Assembly: GCA_036873755.1 (NCBI GenBank)
Contig: JAVTVY010037112.1
Span: forward strand, 62,001 to 126,000
Source: Hanleya hanleyi
Taxonomy: Eukaryota > Mollusca > Polyplacophora > Lepidopleurida > Hanleyidae
Reading direction: 5' to 3'
Length of the DNA stretch: 64,000 bases
Shown: one piece after another, positions 1 through 9,869 of the stretch
Layout of the letters: each line of letters begins with the position of its first letter
Numbering within the stretch: position 1 is the first letter of the stretch
Notes under the pieces: model-generated
What the model saw: only the letters and a program-made list of their open reading frames with translations
Told to the model about the DNA's origin: nothing
Database searches by the model: none
Translations under genes and position numbers: made by a program

Positions 1-672
1 ACCCGATCTCTTTGTTGTGACTTATAGAATCAAACACTAAATTATTGATACAGCAGCTCACTGGTCTCAAGTGTTATTCAAAGAAGCCTTAGCCATACGC
101 CGGCACAAACCAATTTTAAACCAAGGTTTGAAAGCATCAAAGGATTTAAAATTATTTCGGTAATGCCATTTATAGATTAACCAGTTTTGTTTTCATAAAT
201 TAGACTGTGTATCGTTTCATAATTGTATATTGCCATGCAAGTTACAAGATTTGTAGATTCCCATCAATTCTAATGTGGATTGCCAAGAAAATGATACCTA
301 CATTATCTTAAGATGACAGTCCTTATCTGAACTTCATGACATGTAGAAATATTCAATGTAGATATATACGCGCTATATCGCCATACTTTATTCATTGTGT
401 ATTGTTTTCATCAATTAGATTGTGTATTGTATCACCCGTAATCACAACATTTGTATATTGCTATCTCCTAACATTTAATGTCTACAACAATTTTCTGAAA
501 ATGACATTTTAATATATGTCCAATCTGACTGACATTACTGGCTTACCTATTCATACATGTGTATTGGCTAAGATCACATTATACCTTGTATATATACTGT
601 GCGTATAGAGCTGTTTGTAACTTAATTCACTGCTGAAGATGCTATAACTAATAGCGAAATAAATTGTCATCC
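1..672. other. AT-rich sequence with no recognised feature
   Basis: I see no exon, RNA gene or clear repeat. The end (TTCACTGCTGAAGATGCTATAACTA) resembles the flank of retroelement copies but could not be assigned. Confidence 0.4.
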
Positions 673-1112
673 CTACTCGGAGTTGCTTTTCTTCTCTATT
701 GGTGTGCATACGTCGGCCCGTTGGTGATAGAAATTATTAATGTGATTTGGTAATTGACTGAAATAAATTTGGCATCTTTTAAAAAGGTACGTAAGATCAC
801 CGAGAACGTTACACTTCCAAATTATGCGATTGAGTCGACAAACAAGCCGAGGTCGAACAGTCGATCTTGACACGGCGTTTTGAAATCAACAACGGTCGCG
901 CAATGTTGAACACGATATGCTTATTTCACCGTACCATCCTCATTCACATGATTTTAAAGTCCCCAAGTATGACATTCGGTATAATAAAACAAGTATTGCA
1001 TGTTGTAGCGTGGGACATGGCGATTTGTCAGCTCTCGAAAGGTGATGTACAACTGCGCGCTAGAGCTGACAAATCGCCGTGTCCCACGCTACAACATGCA
1101 ATACTTGTATAA
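673..1112 (-). mobile_element. Inverted copy of the foldback-headed element
   Basis: On the minus strand, 1112 down to 673 carries the foldback, then CACCGTACCATCCTCATTC-type spacer, then the same unit head as at 37289-37470 (shared TTTCAAAACGCCGTGTC and a peptide-like VCRLNRIIW...NVLGDL reading in both). It lacks the downstream LINE and TIR segment, so it is a shorter, older copy. Confidence 0.8.
989..1108. repeat. Near-perfect inverted repeat, 47-bp arms
   Basis: 989-1035 (ACAAGTATTGCATGTTGTAG...) pairs with 1062-1108 with one mismatch around a 26-bp spacer. Confidence 0.92.
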
Positions 1113-2079
1113 TGTTGTTTATGGAAAGATTACTGTGGCTGATGGAACATTCAAATATAGGGGTGAAGCAGGACATACAGTGCAGCAGTTAATACGATAA
1201 GCAATGGGTTAGAATTCTTGAAAGCGGTCAATACTTTTATATGCCATTCCTTAGTGCTGTATCTACAACACGGCCCCATCAGCAAATTTACAGAGAAAGT
1301 CTTTGAAATGCCCAGTTTCCGTCCCATCGACTTTTAAGTTAATGAACACGGCACTCCAAGCATTGATGGGGTTGTCCCGCGCGCCCTGTGATAGTTGCGT
1401 ATGGGAAAGGTCAGTTATGATAACATAATCGTTTTATATTACAATATCGGGTTAAGCGTCAGTGGCATTTCAACAATGTTTTGACAGCTATTATGGAAGG
1501 TTTCACAGGCTCTAGATAAAAAATATGTTTTCTTACTTTCAATCCTATGTCTGTTTGTATGATTGGATGAAATGTGAGACAAATCTGACTGCATTAAACA
1601 ATATTCTGATTGCACGAAAAACTGAGTAAATATATACCAGAGTACGATATTCCTAGAGGCTTCACACAGACACTGGCATCTGTAGTCCTATTGTGTGAAC
1701 TATGAACGTGATCAAAATAGATTTTTTTTATTAGAAAACCTATTTCTCTGGAATTTCAAATACGCGAATATATTGCTAGTGAGATTGATAGATATGAAGT
1801 TATTCCAATTTAAATGTTCGCCTTTTCATAAAACGAGCCTTTATTTTCAAACGTTTATTTTTCAAGAAGTAAAATTTTTTCATAAAATTGTTAACTTTGT
1901 CGAGTAGAACAACACTTCAAGAAAATATCTGTGCCTCAGCGGAATTCTATGTTTTCATTTGAACAAACTTGGATATAATGTTGTGGTCACACAGTGAGCA
2001 TTAAAATCTCTGCAACCAAGATAACATTTAGAAAATTGAGGCACGATCTTTGTCTTTAGTTCAGAATATCCATGTCAAA
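1113..2079. other. No recognised feature
   Basis: AT-rich, with short chance frames only. No splice-bounded exon matching the MATE N-terminal half could be found here. Confidence 0.4.
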
Positions 2080-2118
2080 GAATGTGTGATGGTTACCCGA
2101 GAATAACTCCCTCGGACA
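2080..2118 (+). repeat. Left partner of a 38-bp inverted pair
   Basis: AGAATGTGTGATGGTTACCC...CTCCCTCGG is the exact reverse complement of 4229-4267. The two could bound a 2.2-kb element or be one whole and one partial copy of a shorter element. Confidence 0.7.
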
Positions 2119-3016
2119 CTGGCGTGTGTATATCTATTGTCCATGGTGGGTCAGCTGCCCTTTATGAAGTCAAATGCACAGTCGACTCTGTGCTGTTTTG
2201 GTACGTTCTATTTTTAAATGAACAGGTTTCCTCGACAGTAACGTTTTTGTAGGCCAGTCGTACAGAATTATTCGTTTCGGTCGAAATTCCATTGTTACCC
2301 CATTTTCAAACAATACAAAAGGATTAGTTATTACTCAATGTAATCATATATTAACTCGCAACCGTCTTTTAGTTAAATAATTTGCGATTATGTGAAATTA
2401 TTGCTGTTTTTAAAAGTAACTTCTTTTAACGAGCTACGTCATTGTAATGTTGCAAATCGAACTTGCCGTAGAATATCTGGTATTATTATATTTATTAGAG
2501 TGTCTCCCTATATAAATAGTAATGAGATAAAACTGCATATTCCCCGGTCAACAAAACTGCATATTCCACCCCCCAGGGAATATACACTAAAGGGAGATAA
2601 CGTCCAAAGTTCAAGTTCAAGTTTATTCTCAAGGACCCCAACTGGGGACAGAGGTCGCCCCGTTCTCTCAGTCGCGCTCCAAATAGCCCATCACGGCGCA
2701 GTTCGTCAAGTTGATTTTAGCTGGAGAACACAGCAGAAATAAATTATCTCCCCTCATCTAATTGTAAGCAGAATCGTACCCAAGCACATTACTGGAGTAA
2801 CTAACAAGCGGCATCGAATAACTAACTATACGTGCGTTGCGAGATTTACACCGAATCAGTGGAATCTCGTGCATGAAAAACAATGTTGCTGGCGATTGCC
2901 CACTGAAAGCAATCAACTCAGAAAGATTGCGCTCTTTCAAAATAAACATAAAACCATTATTTATTTTGCTCGAGAGATAATAGATTAGCACAGAGTTAAG
3001 TTGATAAATATAATAA
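2119..3016. other. Unassigned sequence with short dispersed repeats
   Basis: It contains two CTGCATATTCC stretches at about 2530-2570 that resemble the arm of the 3017-3161 foldback, and a TTCAAGTTCAAGTTTATT motif at 2606 typical of dispersed repeats. No gene seen. Confidence 0.4.
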
Positions 3017-3161
3017 TGAAATTATTGCCTTGTTGTGAGGGGAATATGCAGTTTCGTTGCCCCTCGGCTGCGCATATTGCCCTCGCCTGCGGCTCGGGCA
3101 ATATGCACACCCTCAGGGCAACAAAAATGCATATTCCCCTCAAAACAAGGCAATATTTTCA
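3017..3161. repeat. 145-bp foldback with nested palindrome
   Basis: The arm at 3017-3063 (TGAAATTATTGCCTTGTT...) pairs with 3117-3161. Inside lies a second palindrome, GCATATTGCCCTCGCC against GGCTCGGGCAATATGC. The whole can fold as one long hairpin. Confidence 0.88.
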
Positions 3162-3747
3162 TAGTATGACACAACGGGAACTTGACCCCGCCTCGGGCTG
3201 GGAATCATCGGCTACGGCTGTAGGCGCTTCGATGGTCTCATCATTCGCAGTTTTCAAATCTACATAGTATATAGCTCTACATTGAGGGCATAATACTCCC
3301 TCAGTATTGACTTCAGAGTCACTCCTGCGTTTACCCACTCTAACTGTGAACCAGATATTTTTCTGGTCTGGCCTGAACGCGTATTCTTGTGACAACACTC
3401 ATACTTCGACTTGTTGAATGGTACATTACTGTTCATAGTGAGAACTATAATGACTCTTAAATATAACGAGAACAGTTCAGGAAAATACAGATGAAGATTC
3501 CCTCGTTTTTATACATGGGAAGTATTGCTGACCCATGAAAATAAACCCATTCAGTCACGGTGACTTGGACATGTCATGAGTGTGCTGCAATAAGGGTCGA
3601 GTTGTAGCAGTGAATGCAGAAATGTGTATACACAGTTATATCTATATTTTATTAACTGAATATCACTGAAGATTGTTTCATAACATAAATAAATCCAAAT
3701 GTTAAATATTAGAAAGAAAGAATAAGAAAATAGGAAGACATTTTTTC

Positions 3748-3840
3748 TGATCCAAATGTGAATCGAACTCATAGCTCAACAAACTGGTCACCACACTGTT
3801 TTTGAAAGCGAGCAGCCTAACAACTGGACTACGACGACGT
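3748..3840 (-). repeat. tRNA-derived SINE-like fragment
   Basis: On the minus strand it reads TAGTCCAGTTGTTAGG (A-box like), then GAGTTCGATTCAC (B-box like) about 45 bp later. No cloverleaf closes, so I call it a SINE head or tRNA relic and not a tRNA gene. Confidence 0.45.
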
Positions 3841-3916
3841 CTACTTGAGAAGCATTTTTTACTTGCTCACATAACGTTTCTGGTAGAATGCAAGTGAAGC
3901 ATTTGCACAATTTTTA

Positions 3917-4267
3917 ATTTTGATGAAATATGACACCTCAAACCAGAATGATATTTCAACCGATTGTAACACTAACCATTGTGATAATAAATACACACAA
4001 ATTGTTTTGGTTTGAGGTGTCATATTTTATATATGAAGGGAAATCCCTTCAGAAAATGTCCCTAATATGTCGAAAGAGCACATTCGATCGTTTTCAAACT
4101 TGAATAAATCCAGTTTAGAGCAACTGACAATCACCATTTCGCATGATATGAAACTTCAGCATTTTTACAGCACATAACAATAACTTTCACCCGTTTCACT
4201 TTCAAACGAAAATCATGTTCACTACCGTCACGTCCGAGGGAGTTATTCTCGGGTAACCATCACACAT
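3917..4267. mobile_element. MITE-like element with TATGACACCTCAAACC hairpin
   Basis: An internal inverted repeat (ATATGACACCTCAAACC at 3929 and GGTTTGAGGTGTCATAT at 4011) is followed by a right terminus GGGAGTTATTCTCGGGTAAC. The same hairpin and a related terminus recur in the 559-bp element at 31811-32369, so they are one family. Confidence 0.7.
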
Positions 4268-5029
4268 TCTTTGTGGCGTTATTACTGAGCCCCTAACCTT
4301 GTCACAACGCTACATTGTCAAAAATTTATTCTATACTCTGTCTTGCAACAGACAGTGCAAGCCGATTGTTGTCAGGTTAAAGGTTCTACCTAATGGTCCC
4401 CACACCCACACTTTTTTTAGTGCTCAATTGTTGTTAGAGGTCCTATTTAACCTTTAATATCGGTAATATATTTAATATTTAATATCGTACTGTTTAGGGG
4501 AATGGGCGAAGTTTAAAAAAAACAACTTGAAACCCACCATTAACAGGCGAAGGCTGAGACGTGCTGACCCATGACGTCGGAGTCTGATTACGATCGTTCG
4601 TAGCAAGCAATCGTGGCGAATGTTCTGGGCGACATTTCCATTGTAACGTCAACAACGTCACATTGCTCAAACGTAATGAACTTTAACATTTATAGGGGTA
4701 TCCAGCTCTCTAAATATCCAGATACGTTGTGGTCAAACCATCTGGGAGAACTAGGTAGGTTCTCCCTCACTTTCCTGGGACGTAGGCTGACTATCTGAGG
4801 TCAAGCTCTCAGTATCAGTAAATAGACTCTCAGCAGCTTTTGTTTGGTATCATTATCTGCCTCTAAGTGGGCTCCTCGGTGTCTGGATAGAAAGTCTTCT
4901 GGTGTCGCATACTATCGTAACGTCTGGTGAACGTGCCTTCGCACTCAGAGCATGCATAAGCCATGTTGATGATTGAATGTCGACTGTGCACGTTTTTGGG
5001 ATTTATGAACAGTAACGCCCGCCAGCACC
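4268..5029. other. No recognised feature
   Basis: Mixed-composition sequence without a supported gene or clear repeat. Confidence 0.35.
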
Positions 5030-5275
5030 CAGCTTAACGCTTGGACGCAATGGTGAAATATCTCAGAAGCTCTGATTTTTTCTAGATATTCCATGGAAAT
5101 GAAACTAATTCATCGAGATGCAATGACGCCGGTCAACGCCCGTGTTACGCCTTAACGCTCGTCATAACGCTCTATCTTAACGCCCGTCGGAACGTCTTAA
5201 CGCGCTTCTCAACGCCTTAACGCCCTAGCTTAACGCTTTAGCGCACTACATTAACACCTTAACGTCCTAATATTA
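5030..5275. repeat. TTAACGCC minisatellite
   Basis: At least ten irregular copies of a short unit built on CTTAACGCC or AACGCCCGT (for example at 5150, 5172, 5213, 5228), spaced about 11-20 bp. Degenerate; it is not a telomere repeat. Confidence 0.75.
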
Positions 5276-5339
5276 AATTGCTATTCTCCCAATATTTGAT
5301 AAACAGGAATTGTTCAAAAAGAGTTATCTTCCCCTAAAT

Positions 5340-5515
5340 CAGACCCCAGAGACACTTTTACTACTTATCAAATTGACGTCACGGATGACGTCACATCCGG
5401 TCACGTGACTTCCAGGTCACAGGCCATAACCGGGCCACTTCCTGTGACGTCATTTTCGGTCACGTGACGGCTCAACAAGAGTTATCTGCCCCTACATAAG
5501 GCCCCAGTGACTTCC
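5340..5515. repeat. TGACGTCA/CACGTGAC-rich dispersed repeat
   Basis: It contains two TGACGTCA palindromes and two CACGTGAC boxes, and is flanked by AGAGTTATCT...CCCCTA at both ends. Related blocks lie at 9180-9290, 57640-57790 and 57845-57965. Confidence 0.75.
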
Positions 5516-5649
5516 AATGTTATGTCTACGTTTAATGGCGTGGAAAATGACTTCGAACACAAGTGACATGCGTAAACCATGGCTCTCGTCTCCACGGACA
5601 CCCGGCGTATAATGAAGCTTTCACATATGCTTTCACAGATGTATGTCGT

Positions 5650-5870
5650 TTTTATATGCAAGGGCTCGCAGCTCGGGAATGGGACAGTTGGGTGCTCGAA
5701 GCTCGAAGCTCAGGGATGGGACAGTTGGGTGTTTGGAGCTCGAAGCCCGGGGATGGGGCAGTCGGGTGCTCGGAACTCGGAGCTCAGAGTTCGGAGATGG
5801 GACAGTTGGGTGTTTGGAACTCGGAGCTCGGGGATGGGGCAGTCGAGAACTCGGAGCTCTGGAGGAGCGC
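5650..5870. repeat. GAGCTCGGGGATGGGGCAGT minisatellite
   Basis: About five units of roughly 40 bp combining GGAGCTC with GGGATGGGACAGTTGGGTG. It keeps open frames on both strands, which explains overlapping spurious ORFs. A smaller block of the same unit lies at 6498-6570. Confidence 0.85.
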
Positions 5871-6497
5871 AGCAGCTCGGAGTGCACTTCAGAGATTCTA
5901 CCATTCGGCAAGGGTCCGCGTTTCGCTCTTCAGTCTAATTAAATCACATATATGTATATATTTTCTGAAAGAGCATGACTAAACTATTAGTTTTAAACAC
6001 AGCACTGATAACTTATAGAAAAATGAATCTCGAACATTCCCCTCTAAGCTTACTTCATCTTTCCTAGAAAACCCATTAAAATGTCGAAAAATGGTCAAAT
6101 TCGGCTCAATTTACAGAAAAATCTGTAAGAGCGATTTCAATTAAACTTCTTTCTCATGTTGCCAGGTTCGATACCAACTTAAAAAGGCGAAAAAAGTGGG
6201 GGTCAACCTGCTCGTTTGCTGTCAGATTTTCTCTCCGTAAATGAGTCCTGATTTTTAGGCACATCGAAAGGGCATAACTGAGGCAGGACAAGATTTACTC
6301 CATGGTCCCGATCACCGTATAGACGAGGCCAGCCATCGATCTGTATATGCTCGTTTGCGGCGTTGATAATGCTAAACAGGATGTTTTTATAGATATAAGT
6401 TATTAAAAAGGCAAGAAGAATTATGATGTAGCAGAACACGGACAGTCTATCGTATTAAGAAATTAGACCGGGGTCATTGCTACGAAACTGTGGAGAT
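5871..6497. other. No recognised feature
   Basis: A B-box-like GGTTCGATACC at 6164 has no convincing A box upstream. Nothing else assigned. Confidence 0.35.
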
Positions 6498-6727
6498 CCA
6501 CCTCGGAGCTCGGGGATGGGGCATTTGGAGCTCGGAGCTCAGGGATGGGACAGTTGGGCGCTCGGAGCTCGTGAAATAAATGGCGAACCCACACACAGGT
6601 CCATCGTGAAGATCAAGCGTCACTTGAAAGGTTACTACCCACCGAGGCCCTGGATCAAAATGCGCAAACAACTGTTTCAGGACATGCTGCCTCAACGGTA
6701 TCCTGGCCTGCCCGAAGAGGCCTAGGC

Positions 6728-6728
6728 C

Positions 6729-6768
<40 letters not shown>

Positions 6769-6794
6769 ATTGTTGTTGTTGTTTTTGTTGTTCA
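6728..6794. repeat. (TTG)n microsatellite
   Basis: More than 20 near-perfect TTG/GTT units; a (GT)n run follows at 6835-6860. Confidence 0.95.
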
Positions 6795-7139
6795 GAATAC
6801 TGCTTAGCATGGACTACATCCGTGAGGCATAGGAGTGTGTGTGTGTGTGTGTGTGCGTGTGTGCCTAGTTAACCGTCTCTACCTCTCTTCTTTTCCCGCG
6901 TAGCGTCCTAGGTCATGCCCATGCTCATCCTGTGAGATATATGTATATATGTATAGCGGCTCGCTTATCCCCACCATAGGGGTGCGGAGTCCCTGTTCCG
7001 CTTTTTATATTTCCGGGACAAGTACTAATTTTACATACACTGTAGATAACCCCATACACACTTCCCTGGATTATTCCCCATGGTTTATGGGTAAAGTCCG
7101 TGTTCCGTGTTTTTTTTCCGGAGAACCTTTTACATGCCT

Positions 7140-7500
7140 GGAGGAGTGCTTCACATGGATACCGTCCCCGACCCAGCATGACCACTATGGGCCCACCTCG
7201 ACCACAAAACGCCCTTCCAATGCTATTTGCATCTCCGTATGCGCAGATGAACGGTACTTCCACTACACACCCATCCAGTCAGATGCTCCCCCACGAGTGT
7301 TCCAAACTGATACCCTCCCTTACCCGATCGGACCACTCTGGCTTCACCTCGATCCCAAAACGTCCCTTCCAGTGCCCTTTTTCCACAAGTCCCTGCCTGA
7401 GCATGCGCAGAATGTTGAAAACGGACGGCACACGAATGCTTTCCCCATGAATGCTTCACTTTGATATCTCTCGCAGCCCAATCGGGCCAATATTGGTCAA
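7140..7500. repeat. Degenerate satellite block (copy 1) with GCATGCGCAGA boxes
   Basis: Repeated CCACCTCGACC...AAAACGCCC and TGCGCAGA motifs about 130-140 bp apart. 7180-7480 is repeated almost perfectly at 8466-8770. Confidence 0.8.
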
Positions 7501-7924
7501 TACGTGCTGGAGGAAAGTATAAGGTGAGAATTACACAGGGCGCTGTGTTTACACCTCCAGAAATTGTAATAGAACATATTACCGTCCATAAACCGTTATG
7601 GACGGACTGATTTGTTCCGTGGGATCCTTCTATCTGACGAGGTTTATGTCGTCATAATTCTTCAGATATATATAACTCTCTCAGTTCGGTAGTTTTGTTA
7701 CAAAATCTTTTTGCACTATATTTCGTCAGTTTTTCGCTCTGGTTTTGATATAAATTATCCAGAAAAATAATTGATGTACGGGGAAAAATAGGTTTAAATA
7801 AATCAATTGATATAGATTTTCGGACAAATGTTTAAACTCCGAAAGATTCACAATGTACAGATGTACATGTATCGAAATTAAGGAGTATTGCAATGTAAAA
7901 ATGCATGATGACGTCATTGCCTTC

Positions 7925-8470
7925 CTTAGCCCTATCTGGCCTGGGCTTTTTGGGACGTATCCTGGCCCCCGGGGGGGGGGGGGGGGCGACCCCCCCCCCT
8001 AATTAGTTTCTTAACCCCTTGAGCTAGGGGCTGAAACTTGCCACACTATACCCTTGGGTCAAGATCTACCAGAAAATGTAAAAAAAATCCAAGATGACCG
8101 CTTTGATTACGTCACAGTGACGTCATTTTTAAAAACGGCATTTTTGGTCGATTTTTCGGTCTGACTTTCCGTATTTTTTATTTATGCAATTTCTCCGCAA
8201 AAACTGCATGATAAATTAGTAAATATTAATGTAATGTGAAATAAAATAGGTTTTTCCCACTTTTCATCGCGGAAGACCAGAAATTTTGAAAAAATATGAC
8301 AAAAACATCACTTTTCTGGTACCCCAAGTGGCCGCCATCTTGAATTTACCCTTGATCCTCTGCTCCAGGGGTTATGCAAATAGGCCCAAAATGACCCCAA
8401 TATGATAAAATATAAAGTCAAGGAGTTTCAGTTCTGCATTGTTTGTCGTTCCGGAGATAGTATGTCCACT
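7925..8470 (+). mobile_element. TTAA-ended MITE, copy 1
   Basis: Starts at CCCTATCTGGCCTGGGCTTT. It contains GGGGCTGAAACTTGCCACAC, TGACGTCA, AACTGCATGATAAATTAG and GTCGTTCCGGAGATAG in the family order. Near its start it has a run of 16 G followed by CGA and 10 C. The 3' terminus is replaced by the satellite block. Confidence 0.85.
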
Positions 8471-8960
8471 ATGGGCCCACCTCGGCCACAAAACGCCCTT
8501 CCAATGCCCTTTGCATCTCCGTATGCGCAGATGAACGGTACTTCCACTACACACCCATCCAGTCAGATGCTCCCCCACGAGTGTTCCAAACTGATACCCT
8601 CCCCTACCCGATCGGACCACTCTGGCTTCACCTCGATCCCAAAACGTCCCTTCCAGTGCCCTTTTTCCACAAGTCCCTGCCTGAGCATGCGCAGAATGTT
8701 GAAAACGGACGGCACACGAATGCTTTCCCCATGAATGCTTCACTTTGATATCTCTCGCAGCCCAATCGGGCCAATATTGGTCCGTCGCGACCCCAAAACG
8801 CCCATTCAAATATCATTTTTCTGCTGTGCATGCGCAGATAGCCGATATCCCCACCCCACATCCATCCAGTTGGACGCTCCACAATCGGACCAATATTGGT
8901 CCACCTAGACCCAAAACGTCCACCTCGATATGCCTGCCTACTGCGCATGCGTCATCAGCA
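8460..8960. repeat. Degenerate satellite block (copy 2)
   Basis: The first 300 bp match 7180-7480 at high identity, and two more diverged monomers follow (CGGACCAATATTGGTCCACC at about 8884). It abuts the 3' end of a MITE at 8460-8470. Confidence 0.8.
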
Positions 8961-9179
8961 CTTTTCAAAAAAATTCAAAGCATGGCCTCGAGACCCCTCC
9001 CATCGTGTTCTACAGCTCGAGATGAAGAAAACAAGGGGCCACACCCCATACCGCAAATGTCCATGAGTGAGTTCCCCATTGGGACTAACATTGTCCAGTG
9101 CGCCAGAATGGACCTAACATGTCCACCCTAGACTGGTCCCATACATGTATTCCCCGTAGATTAACATTGGAAGTCACAA

Positions 9180-9290
9180 GGGTCTAATGTAGGGGCAGTT
9201 AACTCTTGCTGGGCCGTCACGTGACCGGAAGTGACCTTTGACCCGGATGTGGCCTGTGACCCGGATGTCACGTGACCGGGCAGAAATGTG
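9180..9290. repeat. CACGTGAC-rich dispersed repeat
   Basis: GTAGGGGCAGTTAACTCTTG, then two CACGTGACCGG boxes and ACCCGGATGT; it matches 57740-57790 and 5480-5510 inverted. Confidence 0.7.
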
Positions 9291-9771
9291 CCAATCCGAG
9301 GAGATAGCCAGGAATTGGGCCAACAGAGTTATCGACACTAAATGGACCCCCAGATAGCCTTTCTGTACTACTAACGTAAGCGTAAAGTCGCATGGGCAAC
9401 GGCGTCATTTCGCACCTTTTGCGGTTAGAGATCCATCTCGGGACTTCCTTGTTATGGCCACAATGAGTCCTCATTTAGCTGTTAAACTTAAAACATAGCC
9501 AACCAATTGTTTTCCAAATTGATCGCTCAATCAGCAAATTCGGAAAATTAATCATTAACAGACTCGAATTCTGATGCAGGTAAACTGTCAGTCAATCATC
9601 ATTTCCAGGAACTGAATATAATCCAAAATAACCAACGTTGTATGCCAGGAATAGCCTTCTCTACCCAGGTGTGAACTTCATTCCAGTGCATTAACTGTTT
9701 TTCTGAAGATGTGGTTGCGCAAGTAACAACAGACGAAGATGAAATAATAAAACTTGTGGCTTTTCTTTCAG
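9291..9771. other. Sequence left of exon A
   Basis: No repeat assigned. The last 20 bases form the T-rich acceptor tract of exon A. Confidence 0.4.
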
Positions 9772-9869
9772 AGGGTCGGCGCTGGGACAAGCCCTGTCGT
9801 ATTTTCTCATGTGTAATTTGACTGTGGCTTACATCATTATCAGTGGGATATATAAGGACACCTGGGGAG
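9772..9869 (+). CDS. SLC47A-like: MATE gene exon A (TM6)
   Basis: The acceptor is a T-rich tract ending in CAG at 9769-9771 and the donor is GTAAGG at 9870. The first base completes an Ile codon begun in the previous exon (phase 2), so the reading starts (I)GSALGQALSYF, which matches the VIGSAL region of animal MATE proteins. It continues through a hydrophobic helix to KDTWG, and the last G starts the next glycine codon. No upstream exon ending in the matching phase was found in 1-9771. Confidence 0.9.

Noticed and set aside
3748..3840. tRNA gene
   Set aside because: Only box A/B-like motifs; no cloverleaf or acceptor stem closes.
5030..5275. Interstitial telomere repeat
   Set aside because: Units are AACGCC-based and irregular, not TTAGGG.
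5563..5982. Overlapping ORFs on both strands over a GC-rich block
   Set aside because: They are frames through a minisatellite of GAGCTC and GGGATGGG units; four frames stay open at once.
1..9771. Upstream MATE exons (TM1-TM5)
   Set aside because: I looked for splice-bounded segments matching the N-terminal half and found none; they probably lie left of the window.
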